Source: an uncultured Selenomonadales bacterium (GTDB lineage: Bacteria; Bacillota; Negativicutes; Selenomonadales; Selenomonadaceae). From it: a stretch of 43,854 nucleotides of DNA. The stretch covers positions 1-43,854 of the forward strand of contig CAMJMR010000020.1 of the NCBI GenBank assembly GCA_946407095.1, written 5' to 3'. Below, piece after piece: positions 8,567 through 14,832 of this stretch. A program made the position numbers and the translations under genes. How positions within the stretch are numbered: the first letter of the stretch is position 1; each line of letters starts with the position of its first letter. The notes below the pieces were generated by a model, which was not told where the DNA came from, ran no database searches, and worked only from the letters and a program-made list of their open reading frames with translations.

Positions 8567-8857
8567 ATGGAAAAATTCAATCCGACTTACAGCTTGACCG
8601 AATTCAAGAACTCTGATTTTGAAATCACTACTACTGCACGCAAAACGGCTACCGACTTGGGCTTTGACAAAAAGAGAATTCACAATGTTGTTTCTACGAT
8701 GGAGCTAAAACATTTTTACAAGTCAATGACTTCTTACGCCAATCACAAAATTTGGCAAGATGTTTACCACGTGCCCTACGGGGATTTGATTCTTTACATA
8801 AAGTTTACTCAAGACGTCATTTCGGAATTTACGTTGCTGTCGTTCAAGGAAAAATAG
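8567..8857 (+). CDS. mqsR: MqsR-type mRNA interferase toxin
   Basis: MqsR toxins are RelE-fold ribonucleases that cut mRNA (GCU sites in E. coli) and arrest growth. The 96-residue length and the family motif are clear: LGF, then FYKSMTSYANHKIWQDVY, GDLILYIKF and LLSFKEK at the end. GGAG lies eight bases before the ATG. The partner gene begins eleven bases downstream, in the toxin-first order typical of mqsRA. Confidence 0.9.
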   Translation: MEKFNPTYSLTEFKNSDFEITTTARKTATDLGFDKKRIHNVVSTMELKHFYKSMTSYANHKIWQDVYHVPYGDLILYIKFTQDVISEFTLLSFKEK

Positions 8858-8867
8858 GAGTGATAAC

Positions 8868-9104
8868 ATGGAGACTCGAATTCATCCCGAAACAGGAGAA
8901 ATTTTGCGCCGCGACATTCGACCCGTTAAATACACGTACAGAGGCGAATCAATTACTGTCGACCAACCTGGTTGGTATCCTGCCGAAGGTGACGAAGGAA
9001 TTCTCACAAGTGCGGACATGGATGTTTCTGACAAAGCGTTGAGAATTTTAAAATCACGCTACGAAAATCGTACCGGTGAATTTGCTGATTTGTCTTTCGC
9101 TTAA
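8868..9104 (+). CDS. MqsA-like antitoxin, short form without zinc site or HTH
   Basis: Only 78 residues. The segment KYTYRGESITVDQPGWYP resembles the N-terminal, toxin-binding domain of MqsA (PYTFRGRKTVLKGIHGLY in the E. coli protein). The zinc-binding cysteines are absent: the E. coli YCVHCEES is YPAEGDEG here. The C-terminal helix-turn-helix that makes MqsA a DNA-binding repressor is also missing. TAGGAG lies eight bases before the ATG. It probably neutralises MqsR but is unlikely to autoregulate by the known route (inference). A terminator follows immediately. Confidence 0.75.
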   Translation: METRIHPETGEILRRDIRPVKYTYRGESITVDQPGWYPAEGDEGILTSADMDVSDKALRILKSRYENRTGEFADLSFA

Positions 9105-9110
9105 AGTTTC

Positions 9111-9142
9111 AGCCTCGACATTATGTTGAGGCTCTTTTTTTT
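9111..9142 (+). terminator. Terminator after mqsRA
   Basis: AGCCTCGACATTATGTTGAGGCT hairpin followed by eight T residues. A near-identical second copy lies at 9410-9441, overlapping the trkH stop; see the repeat array between them. Confidence 0.85.
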
Positions 9143-9169
9143 ACCAATTCCTTGACTTGTGCCAAAAGC

Positions 9170-9409
9170 AAGCGTGACGCTTGACCCAGATAGCGCGCCG
9201 TGCCGTTCGACACTTTCAGCCGACAGCCGCGCCGATACGAAATGGCAACGTGACGTTGCATCCAGTAAGCGCGCCGTGCCGTTCGACACTTTCAGCCGAC
9301 AGCCGCGCCGATACGAAATGGCAACGTGACGTTGCATCCAGTAAGCGCGCCGTGCCGTTCGACACTTTCAGCTAATCGCCGCGCCGATACCAAATGCATG
9401 CGCATTTCT
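9170..9409 (-). repeat. 76-bp tandem repeat array inside a duplicated trkH 3' end
   Basis: Three units, with GCGCGCCGTGCCG at 9193, 9269 and 9345 (exact 76-bp spacing). Each unit contains a palindrome (AAGCGTGACGCTT in the first, GCAACGTGACGTTGC in the others) followed by CCAGATAGCGCGCC or CCAGTAAGCGCGCC. The array is bracketed by a 59-bp direct duplication, 9111-9169 and 9410-9468. This duplication contains the terminator hairpin and, on the minus strand, the last codons of trkH. Hence the array sits between an intact trkH end and a spare copy of it. No gene is present in this stretch. Confidence 0.85.
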
Positions 9410-9439
9410 AGCCTCGACAATATGTTGAGACTCTTTTTT

Positions 9440-10903
9440 TTACCAATTCCTTGACTTGTGCCAAAAGCTCGGGCTCAACAGCGCAAGCACCGTGAATATT
9501 TCCAGGCGGCTAAGGAACATGAAACCACACGCGCATAATTTGCTGAAACTCGGCAACAGATTGTAACCGCTCGTTGCGCCCTCTATCCCGAAGCCCGGAC
9601 CCACGCTCGCCATCGTCGACACCGAAACGCTTATCGCATTGACGAAGTCTATCCCGTCGAACATCATCACCGCCGCGAACAAAATATCCAGCACCACCAC
9701 CGCAAAGAAAAATTTCGCCGCGCCGTAAACAACATCCTCGTCCAATGCCCGCCCGCTCAACTTCACTTGGCTGATAACATTCGGGTGAAGCTTTTGACGC
9801 ACGATAAGCGCAACGAACTTGAACAGCAAAATTATCCTCGCGACCTTCAAGCCGCCCGCCGTCGAACCCGCGCAACCGCCCAGGAACATCATCATCATCA
9901 TGAAGACTTTACTTATCGGCGGATATTTGTCGAAGTCGTGCGCCACAAAGCCCGTCGTCGAACTCAAGCTCGCCACGTGAAACACCGACGCCCTTATCGC
10001 CGCTTCGGGCGGCGCGTGCATTTCTATCGCCAAGTCAAGCGCGATAACGACCGCCGCCACCGTGATTATTATCAAATACGTTCGGAACTCGGTATTGCGG
10101 AAAATCACGCCGACGCTCCCGTTCCTGAACGCCACCAAGTACATTGCAAAGCTCCCGCTCGACACAATCATAAAGAACGCCATGCAATATTCAAGGTAAG
10201 CGTTGCCGTACTCGTTGACCGTCCCGTTGAACACGCCGAAGCCGCCCGTCGCTATCGTCGTCATTGCGTGGTTTATTGCCGTGAACACGTCAAGCCCGCA
10301 TAAAAAATACGCCGCCGCGCAGAGCGTCGTAAGCGCAACGTATATCATGAACAGCCCCTTCGCGTTGTCGCGTATCCTCGGCATTTGCCGTTCCTTAGTC
10401 GGCCCCGTCGTCTCCGCCTTCAGGATGAACATTGCGCCACGCCCGAACTGCGGGGCTATCGCCATAAAGATGACGACGATTCCCAGCCCGCCGAACCAAT
10501 TCGACATGCTCCGCCACAACAGAATTGAACGCGGCAAAATTTCTACGTCATTGATAACCGTCGCGCCCGTCCCGCTGAAGCCCGAAAACGATTCGACCAG
10601 GCTGTCAAGGAAATTCAGCCAGCCGCCCGCGAAATACGGCACCAAGCCCAATATCGATATCAGTAGCCAGCCTAAGCCCGTTATCGCTATGCCTTCGCGG
10701 ATGCCGACGTTGTCTTTGCCTTGCAGGCCGCCGAAGCGTTCAAGCTCGAACGTCGTCGCCAAGCATAAAAAAATCGACAGCAAAAAAGCCGCCGCTCCGT
10801 CGAATTCTTCAGTCGTCGCCGCCAAGATAAACGGCGGTATCATCGCCGCGCCGCACGCCAGCGTCAGGTAGCCGAGCAGTCCCGCCACGATTCGCCTGTT
10901 CAT
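9440..10903 (-). CDS. trkH: Potassium uptake protein, TrkH/KtrB family
   Basis: A membrane-embedded subunit of K+ (or Na+-dependent K+) uptake, 487 residues with four M1-pore-M2 repeats. Pore-like loops include SGFSGTGATV, TTIATGGFGVFN, SSTTGFVAHDF and SMASVGPGFGIEG, each with a central glycine. The cytosolic regulator (TrkA/KtrA) is not in the window. GGGAG lies eight bases before ATG 10903. The gene is downstream of the HNH nuclease gene but separated from it by a repeat array. Its final codons are duplicated at 9143-9169 by another array. Confidence 0.93.
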   Translation of the reverse strand: MNRRIVAGLLGYLTLACGAAMIPPFILAATTEEFDGAAAFLLSIFLCLATTFELERFGGLQGKDNVGIREGIAITGLGWLLISILGLVPYFAGGWLNFLDSLVESFSGFSGTGATVINDVEILPRSILLWRSMSNWFGGLGIVVIFMAIAPQFGRGAMFILKAETTGPTKERQMPRIRDNAKGLFMIYVALTTLCAAAYFLCGLDVFTAINHAMTTIATGGFGVFNGTVNEYGNAYLEYCMAFFMIVSSGSFAMYLVAFRNGSVGVIFRNTEFRTYLIIITVAAVVIALDLAIEMHAPPEAAIRASVFHVASLSSTTGFVAHDFDKYPPISKVFMMMMMFLGGCAGSTAGGLKVARIILLFKFVALIVRQKLHPNVISQVKLSGRALDEDVVYGAAKFFFAVVVLDILFAAVMMFDGIDFVNAISVSVSTMASVGPGFGIEGATSGYNLLPSFSKLCACGFMFLSRLEIFTVLALLSPSFWHKSRNW

Positions 10904-10950
10904 GAAATTTACTCCCTGCTGTTAATCATTACGCATTGCTTTTCCGCCGG

Positions 10951-11449
10951 TTGCACGCCTTGCAAAGCATTTGGCAGTTGTCCTCCGCCGTCTTGCCGGC
11001 AACGTGACGTTGCATCCAGATAGCGCGCCGTGCCGTCCGACAAGTTCAGCAAATCGCCGCGTTTTGAACGCCTCCCGCTCACTGCTTGCCCTTCCGCCGG
11101 TTGCACGCCTTGCAAAGCATTTGGCAGTTGTCCTCCGTCGTCTTGCCGGCAACGTGACGTTGCATCCAGATAGCGCGCCGTGCCGTCCGACAAGTTCAGC
11201 AAATCGCCGCGTTTTGAACGCCTCCCGCTCACTGCTTGCCCTTCCGCCGGTTGCACGCCTTGCAAAGCATTTGGCAGTTGTCCTCCGTCGTCTTGCCGGC
11301 AACGTGACGTTGCATCCAGATAGCGCGCCGTGCCGTCCGACAAGTTCAGCAAATCGCCGCGTTTTGAACGCCTCCCGCTCACTGCTTGCCCTTCCGCCGG
11401 TTGCACGCCTTGCAAAGCATTTGACAGTTTTCCTCCGTCGTCTTGCCGC
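10951..11449 (-). repeat. 150-bp tandem array, each unit carrying the 3' end of the HNH gene
   Basis: TTGCACGCCTTGCAAAGCAT occurs at 10951, 11101, 11251 and 11401, an exact 150-bp period. Read leftward, one unit is about 69 bases of HNH-gene end (coding for KTTEENCQMLCKACNRRKGK and the stop) plus about 81 bases of element: GTCGGACGGCACGGCGCGCT, then ATCTGGATGCAACGTCACGT. Only the rightmost copy is joined to the gene. The copy nearest trkH diverges after CGGCGGAA. The long open frames across this array on both strands are repeat artefacts. Confidence 0.9.
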
Positions 11450-12485
11450 CCGCGCTCCAAGGGTCTATGTGGTCGCCTTCCATCTCCGAACTGTCAAAGT
11501 GTTCGCCGCACGCCGCGCAGATTCCGCCTTGCCGCTCGTAAGCCGCCTGCTTCATCGCCTCGCTGAACTTGCGCAAGTTCAAATGCTTTTCGTCGCCGCT
11601 CAAAAGATATTCGTAAATCCCGCGCTTGTTCGTGACCTCGTCGTCCAAAATCAACCGTCGAATCTTCCGCTCCAAAGCGTCGGCGTCCCATGCCTGCGCG
11701 GCGTACCGATTATAGAACAAGCCCCACTCCAAGCCCTTCATGAGTTTGCCGCGAAAAATCGGGAACGTCCGCTGCGTCCAAGCCATAACCGCCTCGAAAT
11801 ACTGCCACAAGTCGGAGGCCGTCGCCGTCCGATTTTGTTTTTGCGCGTCCATGTAAAGTGCCAAGTCGCTCAAGCCGTCGCGGTCGGATATCCACTTCAG
11901 CGCGGTCTCCAAAAAATTTTGCCGTATCGCCGTGCCGCTCAAGTAATTCCTGTACTGCATGTGCGCGGGGCAATTCGGGCGGCTGAAATACTTCTTCGCG
12001 TCGGTCAGCCACGGGCAAGCGTATATCGCATTGCGCGCCTCCTGCGCCGTCAACTTTTCGCCCGACGTGTTGATTATATCAAACCAATCAAGCTTCTCTT
12101 GGTCGTTGCCCTCGCAAATGTAAATCATCAGCTTGTAGTTCAAAATCTGTTCCCGTGCGGTCTCCGTCAAGCTCCCGAAGCTTTTGTAGTCCAAAGAGAA
12201 CAAGCCCGTCACGTATTGGCAAATGCTTATCGTGCGCTGTTGGCCGTCCAGCATCTCGAAAGTCCCGTCCTCTGCGCCGCGCACCCAATACATCACGTTC
12301 AGCGGAAAATTTTTCTGCACAGTCCGAATCACTTTGTTGCGCTGCTCGCTGTCATAGACGAATTCCCTTTGGAAGGCGGGGCGAATGTTCAGCTTGCCGC
12401 CGTAGCCCAGACAGCCCAAGTTCGGGTCGTCGACAAAGCCCGCCGCCACCTCGCGCACAGGAATTTCATGCATCGTTATTTCCAT
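11379..12485 (-). CDS. DUF262 / HNH endonuclease
   Basis: A 368-residue protein. The N-terminal half is a DUF262 (ParB/GmrS-like) domain with the EMLDGQQRTISI motif near residue 80. The C-terminus is an HNH nuclease: CAACGEHFDSSEMEGDHIDP (first Cys pair and the DH), then NCQMLCKACN with the second Cys pair. It starts three bases after the stop of an EcoRI-type adenine methylase, with GGAGG inside the methylase gene, so the two form one operon. The pairing suggests a restriction-modification system in which this is the nuclease. GmrSD-like enzymes cut modified DNA, so a modification-dependent role is possible. Its 3' end is copied three more times downstream. Confidence 0.85.
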   Translation of the reverse strand: MEITMHEIPVREVAAGFVDDPNLGCLGYGGKLNIRPAFQREFVYDSEQRNKVIRTVQKNFPLNVMYWVRGAEDGTFEMLDGQQRTISICQYVTGLFSLDYKSFGSLTETAREQILNYKLMIYICEGNDQEKLDWFDIINTSGEKLTAQEARNAIYACPWLTDAKKYFSRPNCPAHMQYRNYLSGTAIRQNFLETALKWISDRDGLSDLALYMDAQKQNRTATASDLWQYFEAVMAWTQRTFPIFRGKLMKGLEWGLFYNRYAAQAWDADALERKIRRLILDDEVTNKRGIYEYLLSGDEKHLNLRKFSEAMKQAAYERQGGICAACGEHFDSSEMEGDHIDPWSAGGKTTEENCQMLCKACNRRKGKQ

Positions 12486-12488
12486 TGC

Positions 12489-13541
12489 TTAAGCCCTCCT
12501 CCGAATCAAAATCCGCTTGTAAATTTTTTTTCCGCCGATAAAAAGTTCCGCGCATAAGGAATAGCCGTCGACGCCATACGAGCCTGCATTGCCGAGAATT
12601 TCAAACTGCGCGGGGTTGTAGCGGTCGAGGAAGGTTATCGGCACGCCCATGACGCCGTCGTAGTCGCAGGGGATGAAAGCGGTCTTCGGGACTTCGATGG
12701 CGTCGTAGTTGTCGTAGTGCGGAAAGAGTTCGGGCTCCTGCGCGTAACGTTTGAACAGCACAATTTCTTCGTGCCGCTTGCTTACGTCCATGTTCGTGAA
12801 CCAGTGCAAATTTCTGAACTTCACGAGCCCCGTCGCCGAATCGTAAACACCGTCGGCAAAATTTTTGTATTGACCGTTCGGCAAGCGGAAGTAAGCGTTG
12901 CCCTTTTGGAAGCCGTAGCCGAGCCAGATTTTATTTTCCTGAATGAGCTTGAAAATTTCCTTGTAGGTGACGGCGTTCATGTTGCCGATGATGAGGAATT
13001 TTTTATCGGCGTCGACGAGTTGCTTGACGTATTGGCGGAAAAGACTGAAGGGCGGATTGGTGACGACGATATCAGCTTGCCTTAGGGCGTCTTTGCATTC
13101 TTGGGAGCGGAAGTCGCCGTCGCCTTCGAGATAGGTAACGACGTTGCGATTGTTTTCGAGCAAAAGCTTGACGTCGGCAAGGTCGGTTGCGCCGTCGCCG
13201 TTCAGGTCGCGCACTTCGGAGACTTCGAGCTTGATTGCGTGCTTGCGCTTGTCGAAGTGAGGATTTTCGTTGGCGGTGCCCCAAAAGTCGAGTTCGGTCT
13301 GGACAATGGGCGAGCCGGCATAGCAAGTGGCGATAAGTTTGCGCAGGCCGAGCTGATTGAAGTAAATCGCGAAGTATTTAAAGAAGTCGCTTTCGTAAGG
13401 GTCGTCGCAGTTGCAAAGGACGGTTTTGCCCGCGAAGAATTTTTGATAGTGAGCGAGTTCGCGTTCGATGTCTTCGAGGCGGGTATAGAATTCGTCCTTT
13501 TTCGCCCGCGCGGCCGAGTTAAGGTTTTTGTTGCCTGCCAT
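12489..13541 (-). CDS. Adenine-specific DNA methyltransferase, EcoRI-methylase family
   Basis: 350 residues, close to M.EcoRI in length. Shared signatures are KDEFYTRLEDIERELAHY near the start, KTVLCNCDDPYESDFFKYF, and the catalytic motif DIVVTNPPFSLFRQYV (motif IV, NPPF) near residue 165. It methylates the N6 position of adenine using S-adenosylmethionine. The recognition sequence cannot be derived from this evidence. AGGAGG lies eight bases before ATG 13541. It is followed by the DUF262-HNH gene. Confidence 0.9.
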   Translation of the reverse strand: MAGNKNLNSAARAKKDEFYTRLEDIERELAHYQKFFAGKTVLCNCDDPYESDFFKYFAIYFNQLGLRKLIATCYAGSPIVQTELDFWGTANENPHFDKRKHAIKLEVSEVRDLNGDGATDLADVKLLLENNRNVVTYLEGDGDFRSQECKDALRQADIVVTNPPFSLFRQYVKQLVDADKKFLIIGNMNAVTYKEIFKLIQENKIWLGYGFQKGNAYFRLPNGQYKNFADGVYDSATGLVKFRNLHWFTNMDVSKRHEEIVLFKRYAQEPELFPHYDNYDAIEVPKTAFIPCDYDGVMGVPITFLDRYNPAQFEILGNAGSYGVDGYSLCAELFIGGKKIYKRILIRRRA

Positions 13542-13561
13542 GAGTTTGCCTCCTGTTTAAT

Positions 13562-13710
13562 GGGTGATGACTTCCAAGCGCGGCGATTGGTTGAAGTCAC
13601 GGGCGATTGACCGCGTTATCTGTTCCGCCACTTCTAAAGTGGCCGCGTTATCTGTTCCGTCGCTTTTAAAGCGACCGCGTTATCTGGGTCAAGCTTGCGT
13701 CGATTATAAT
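13562..13710 (-). repeat. Tandem hairpin repeat with paired base changes
   Basis: The box GCGTTATCTG occurs three times, separated by two hairpins: GCCACTTCTAAAGTGGC and GTCGCTTTTAAAGCGAC. The stems differ in sequence but both stay paired, and the end AAGCTTG beside the box CAGATAACGCG matches the core of the other elements. It fills the 5' flank of the methylase gene. No gene is present; the remaining sequence to 13885 is a terminator and a short untranslated region. Confidence 0.7.
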
Positions 13711-13724
13711 GCAAACGCAGTAAA

Positions 13725-13762
13725 AGAAAAATCCCGCTGCATTGTGCAACGGGAAATTTTTT
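13725..13762 (-). terminator. Terminator of small-peptide unit 1
   Basis: TCCCG..TGCA and TGCA..CGGGA form a long stem with A/T tracts on both sides. It ends the leftward transcript of the peptide genes at 14121-13886. Confidence 0.8.
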
Positions 13763-13765
13763 ATT

Positions 13766-13779
13766 GGGGAGGGATTTTT
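13766..13779 (-). promoter_or_regulatory. Conserved CCCTCCCC motif before the terminator (unit 1)
   Basis: On the transcribed strand this reads AAAAATCCCTCCCC. The same 14 bases occur at 14371-14384 in the second unit, also directly before the terminator. It contains CCTCC and could pair with the GGAGG sites of the peptide genes upstream in the same transcript. The conservation is visible; the pairing role is inference. Confidence 0.5.
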
Positions 13780-13885
13780 AAAGCTGTATTGCAACGCGAG
13801 GGTAAATAATTCGTGGCCGACGCTCCCAGGAGCCGCCGCCAAGATACCTTCGCGAAGGAAAGCGATTAACCGGTCTTAACGGAAA

Positions 13886-13981
13886 TTATTTCAACCAGAC
13901 GAGTGCCAGCCCGATAGCCAATGAGCAGACAAAAAGCCCCGTGCTCACCGCGATAGCACTGTCTTTGAAGATATGCTTCAC
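13886..13981 (-). CDS. Small membrane peptide 1 (31 aa)
   Basis: GTG start at 13981 with AGGAGG exactly eight bases upstream. The peptide begins KHIFKDSAIAV and continues through one hydrophobic segment (TGLFVCSLAIGLALV) to WLK. It is a clear paralogue of the peptide at 14405-14512 (KDSAIAV/DDSVFAI and CSLAIGLALV/CSLAVGLALV). It is the second gene of a two-gene unit with 14026-14121. Size, single membrane span and lysine ends resemble type I toxin peptides or other small membrane regulators. I do not recognise a named family. Confidence 0.7.
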   Translation of the reverse strand: MKHIFKDSAIAVSTGLFVCSLAIGLALVWLK

Positions 13982-14025
13982 AGACGATGCCTCCTTGCGA
14001 AAAAGATTGAGTGCGCGGCGCCGAT

Positions 14026-14121
14026 TCAGAAAACGTTTTCGAGACCGTAGAGCAATACCAATCCGACGACCGGCAACGCGCCGAAAAGTTTTGCTCCGCT
14101 CTCTACAAGAAATTTCTTCAT
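14026..14121 (-). CDS. Small membrane peptide 2 (31 aa)
   Basis: ATG at 14121, AGGAGG exactly eight bases upstream, and a consensus-like promoter at 14172-14199. The peptide starts MKKFLVESGAKLFGAL, followed by VVGLVLLYGLENVF: one probable membrane span. It has the same length as peptide 1 and precedes it by 44 bases, but has little sequence likeness to it. The pair could act together, as two-peptide systems do, or be unrelated. Function unknown. Confidence 0.7.
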   Translation of the reverse strand: MKKFLVESGAKLFGALPVVGLVLLYGLENVF

Positions 14122-14171
14122 GAGGGTAGCCTCCTTTTGCGTTTGATGTCCAATCCTTTGGAACGGCGCCG

Positions 14172-14199
14172 ATTATATCACATGAAAAAAACTTGGCAA
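14172..14199 (-). promoter_or_regulatory. Promoter of small-peptide unit 1
   Basis: Leftward TTGCCA (14199-14194), 16-bp spacer, TATAAT (14177-14172). The upstream base context CGCATTGCCAA and the TGTGA just before the -10 box are shared with the promoter of unit 2. Confidence 0.75.
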
Positions 14200-14326
14200 T
14201 GCGGAATTGGTATTGTTTCGTTTCGCCTTTGTTATCGTTCGTCCGCGTTTCGATTTTAATTGAAACTTGCGAGAGGATAAGCGACAAATATTAGCCACAG
14301 ATAAATTTGACATTAAAGCCTTGTTG

Positions 14327-14364
14327 AAAAAAAAAACTCCCCGCCAAAATTCATCAGCGGGGAA
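14327..14364 (-). terminator. Terminator of small-peptide unit 2
   Basis: CCCCGC and GCGGGG stem with a twelve-base loop, followed on the transcribed strand by ten T residues. Laid out like the terminator of unit 1. Confidence 0.85.
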
Positions 14365-14370
14365 TTTTTT

Positions 14371-14384
14371 GGGGAGGGATTTTT
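14371..14384 (-). promoter_or_regulatory. Conserved CCCTCCCC motif before the terminator (unit 2)
   Basis: Identical to the 14-base motif at 13766-13779 and again placed between the last peptide gene and its terminator. It could base-pair with the AGGAGG site at 14521-14526 of the same transcript (inference). Confidence 0.5.
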
Positions 14385-14404
14385 ATTAAAGTTGTGTCGT
14401 GATT

Positions 14405-14512
14405 TCAAATGAATTTATCCATGGCGTAGACGAGTGCCAAGCCTACTGCCAGCGAACAGGCGAACAAGCCCGCGCCGATTGCAAAGACACTGTCATCGAA
14501 GAATTCTTTCAT
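14405..14512 (-). CDS. Small membrane peptide 3 (35 aa), paralogue of peptide 1
   Basis: ATG at 14512 with AGGAGG exactly eight bases upstream and a promoter at 14563-14590. The sequence starts MKEFFDDSVFAIGAG and continues LFACSLAVGLALVYAMDKFI. It aligns with peptide 1 over nearly its whole length, with conservative changes, and the hydrophobic core is kept. This indicates selection on protein sequence. It has its own promoter, CCCTCCCC motif and terminator, so the locus looks like a duplicated transcription unit. Confidence 0.75.
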   Translation of the reverse strand: MKEFFDDSVFAIGAGLFACSLAVGLALVYAMDKFI

Positions 14513-14562
14513 GGTCGTTGCCTCCTGTCTTCGGTCGTCGTTCAATCCCTTGAACAGCGCGA

Positions 14563-14590
14563 AGTATAGCACAGGAAAAATTTTTGGCAA
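14563..14590 (-). promoter_or_regulatory. Promoter of small-peptide unit 2
   Basis: Leftward TTGCCA (14590-14585), 16-bp spacer, TATACT (14568-14563), in the same context as the promoter of unit 1. Confidence 0.75.
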
Positions 14591-14628
14591 TGCGGATTTG
14601 TTATTGATTGGCGTCGTGTTTGCTATTG

Positions 14629-14832
14629 TTCGTCCTCCTTTTGATTGTGTTTGCGGCAAGCGTGACGTTGCATCCAGGGACTAGCCGATACGCAACGCTA
14701 GCGCATTTCTAGCCTCGTAAAATTTCTTATTGTTCGTCCTCCTTTTGATTGTGTTTGCGGCAAGCGTGACGTTGCATCCAGGGACTAGCCGATACGCAAC
14801 GCTAGCGCATTTCTAGCCTCGTAAAATTTTTT
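14629..14832 (-). repeat. 104-bp tandem array, each unit carrying the 3' end of der
   Basis: TTGATTGTGTTTGCGG lies at 14641, 14745 and 14849, an exact 104-bp period. The copy at 14849 is the real end of der. The other two are spare copies of its last about 33 bases (coding for RKHNQK.. and the stop). Each is joined to about 71 bases of element: GCTAGAAATGCGCTAGCGTT, then CTGGATGCAACGTCACGCTT. The spare copies have GGAGGAC where der has GGACGAT. This stretch holds no gene beyond the promoter of the peptide unit. Confidence 0.9.

Noticed and set aside
9170-11449. CRISPR array
   Set aside because: The repeats are tandem with no unique spacers, the units hold gene ends, and no cas gene is nearby.
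10909-11460. Leftward frame with internally repeated protein (LSDGTARYLDATSRC units)
   Set aside because: Product of the repeat array; the same unit appears fused to unrelated tails elsewhere, as at 35780-35843.
10971-12557. Rightward open frame of 528 codons
   Set aside because: It crosses the 150-bp array, repeating the same peptide three times, and lies opposite the DUF262-HNH gene.
13886-14287. 133-codon leftward frame covering the small-peptide unit
   Set aside because: Its upstream part has no binding site. The last 31 codons have a perfect one at GTG 13981, and peptide 2 is encoded in a different frame inside it.
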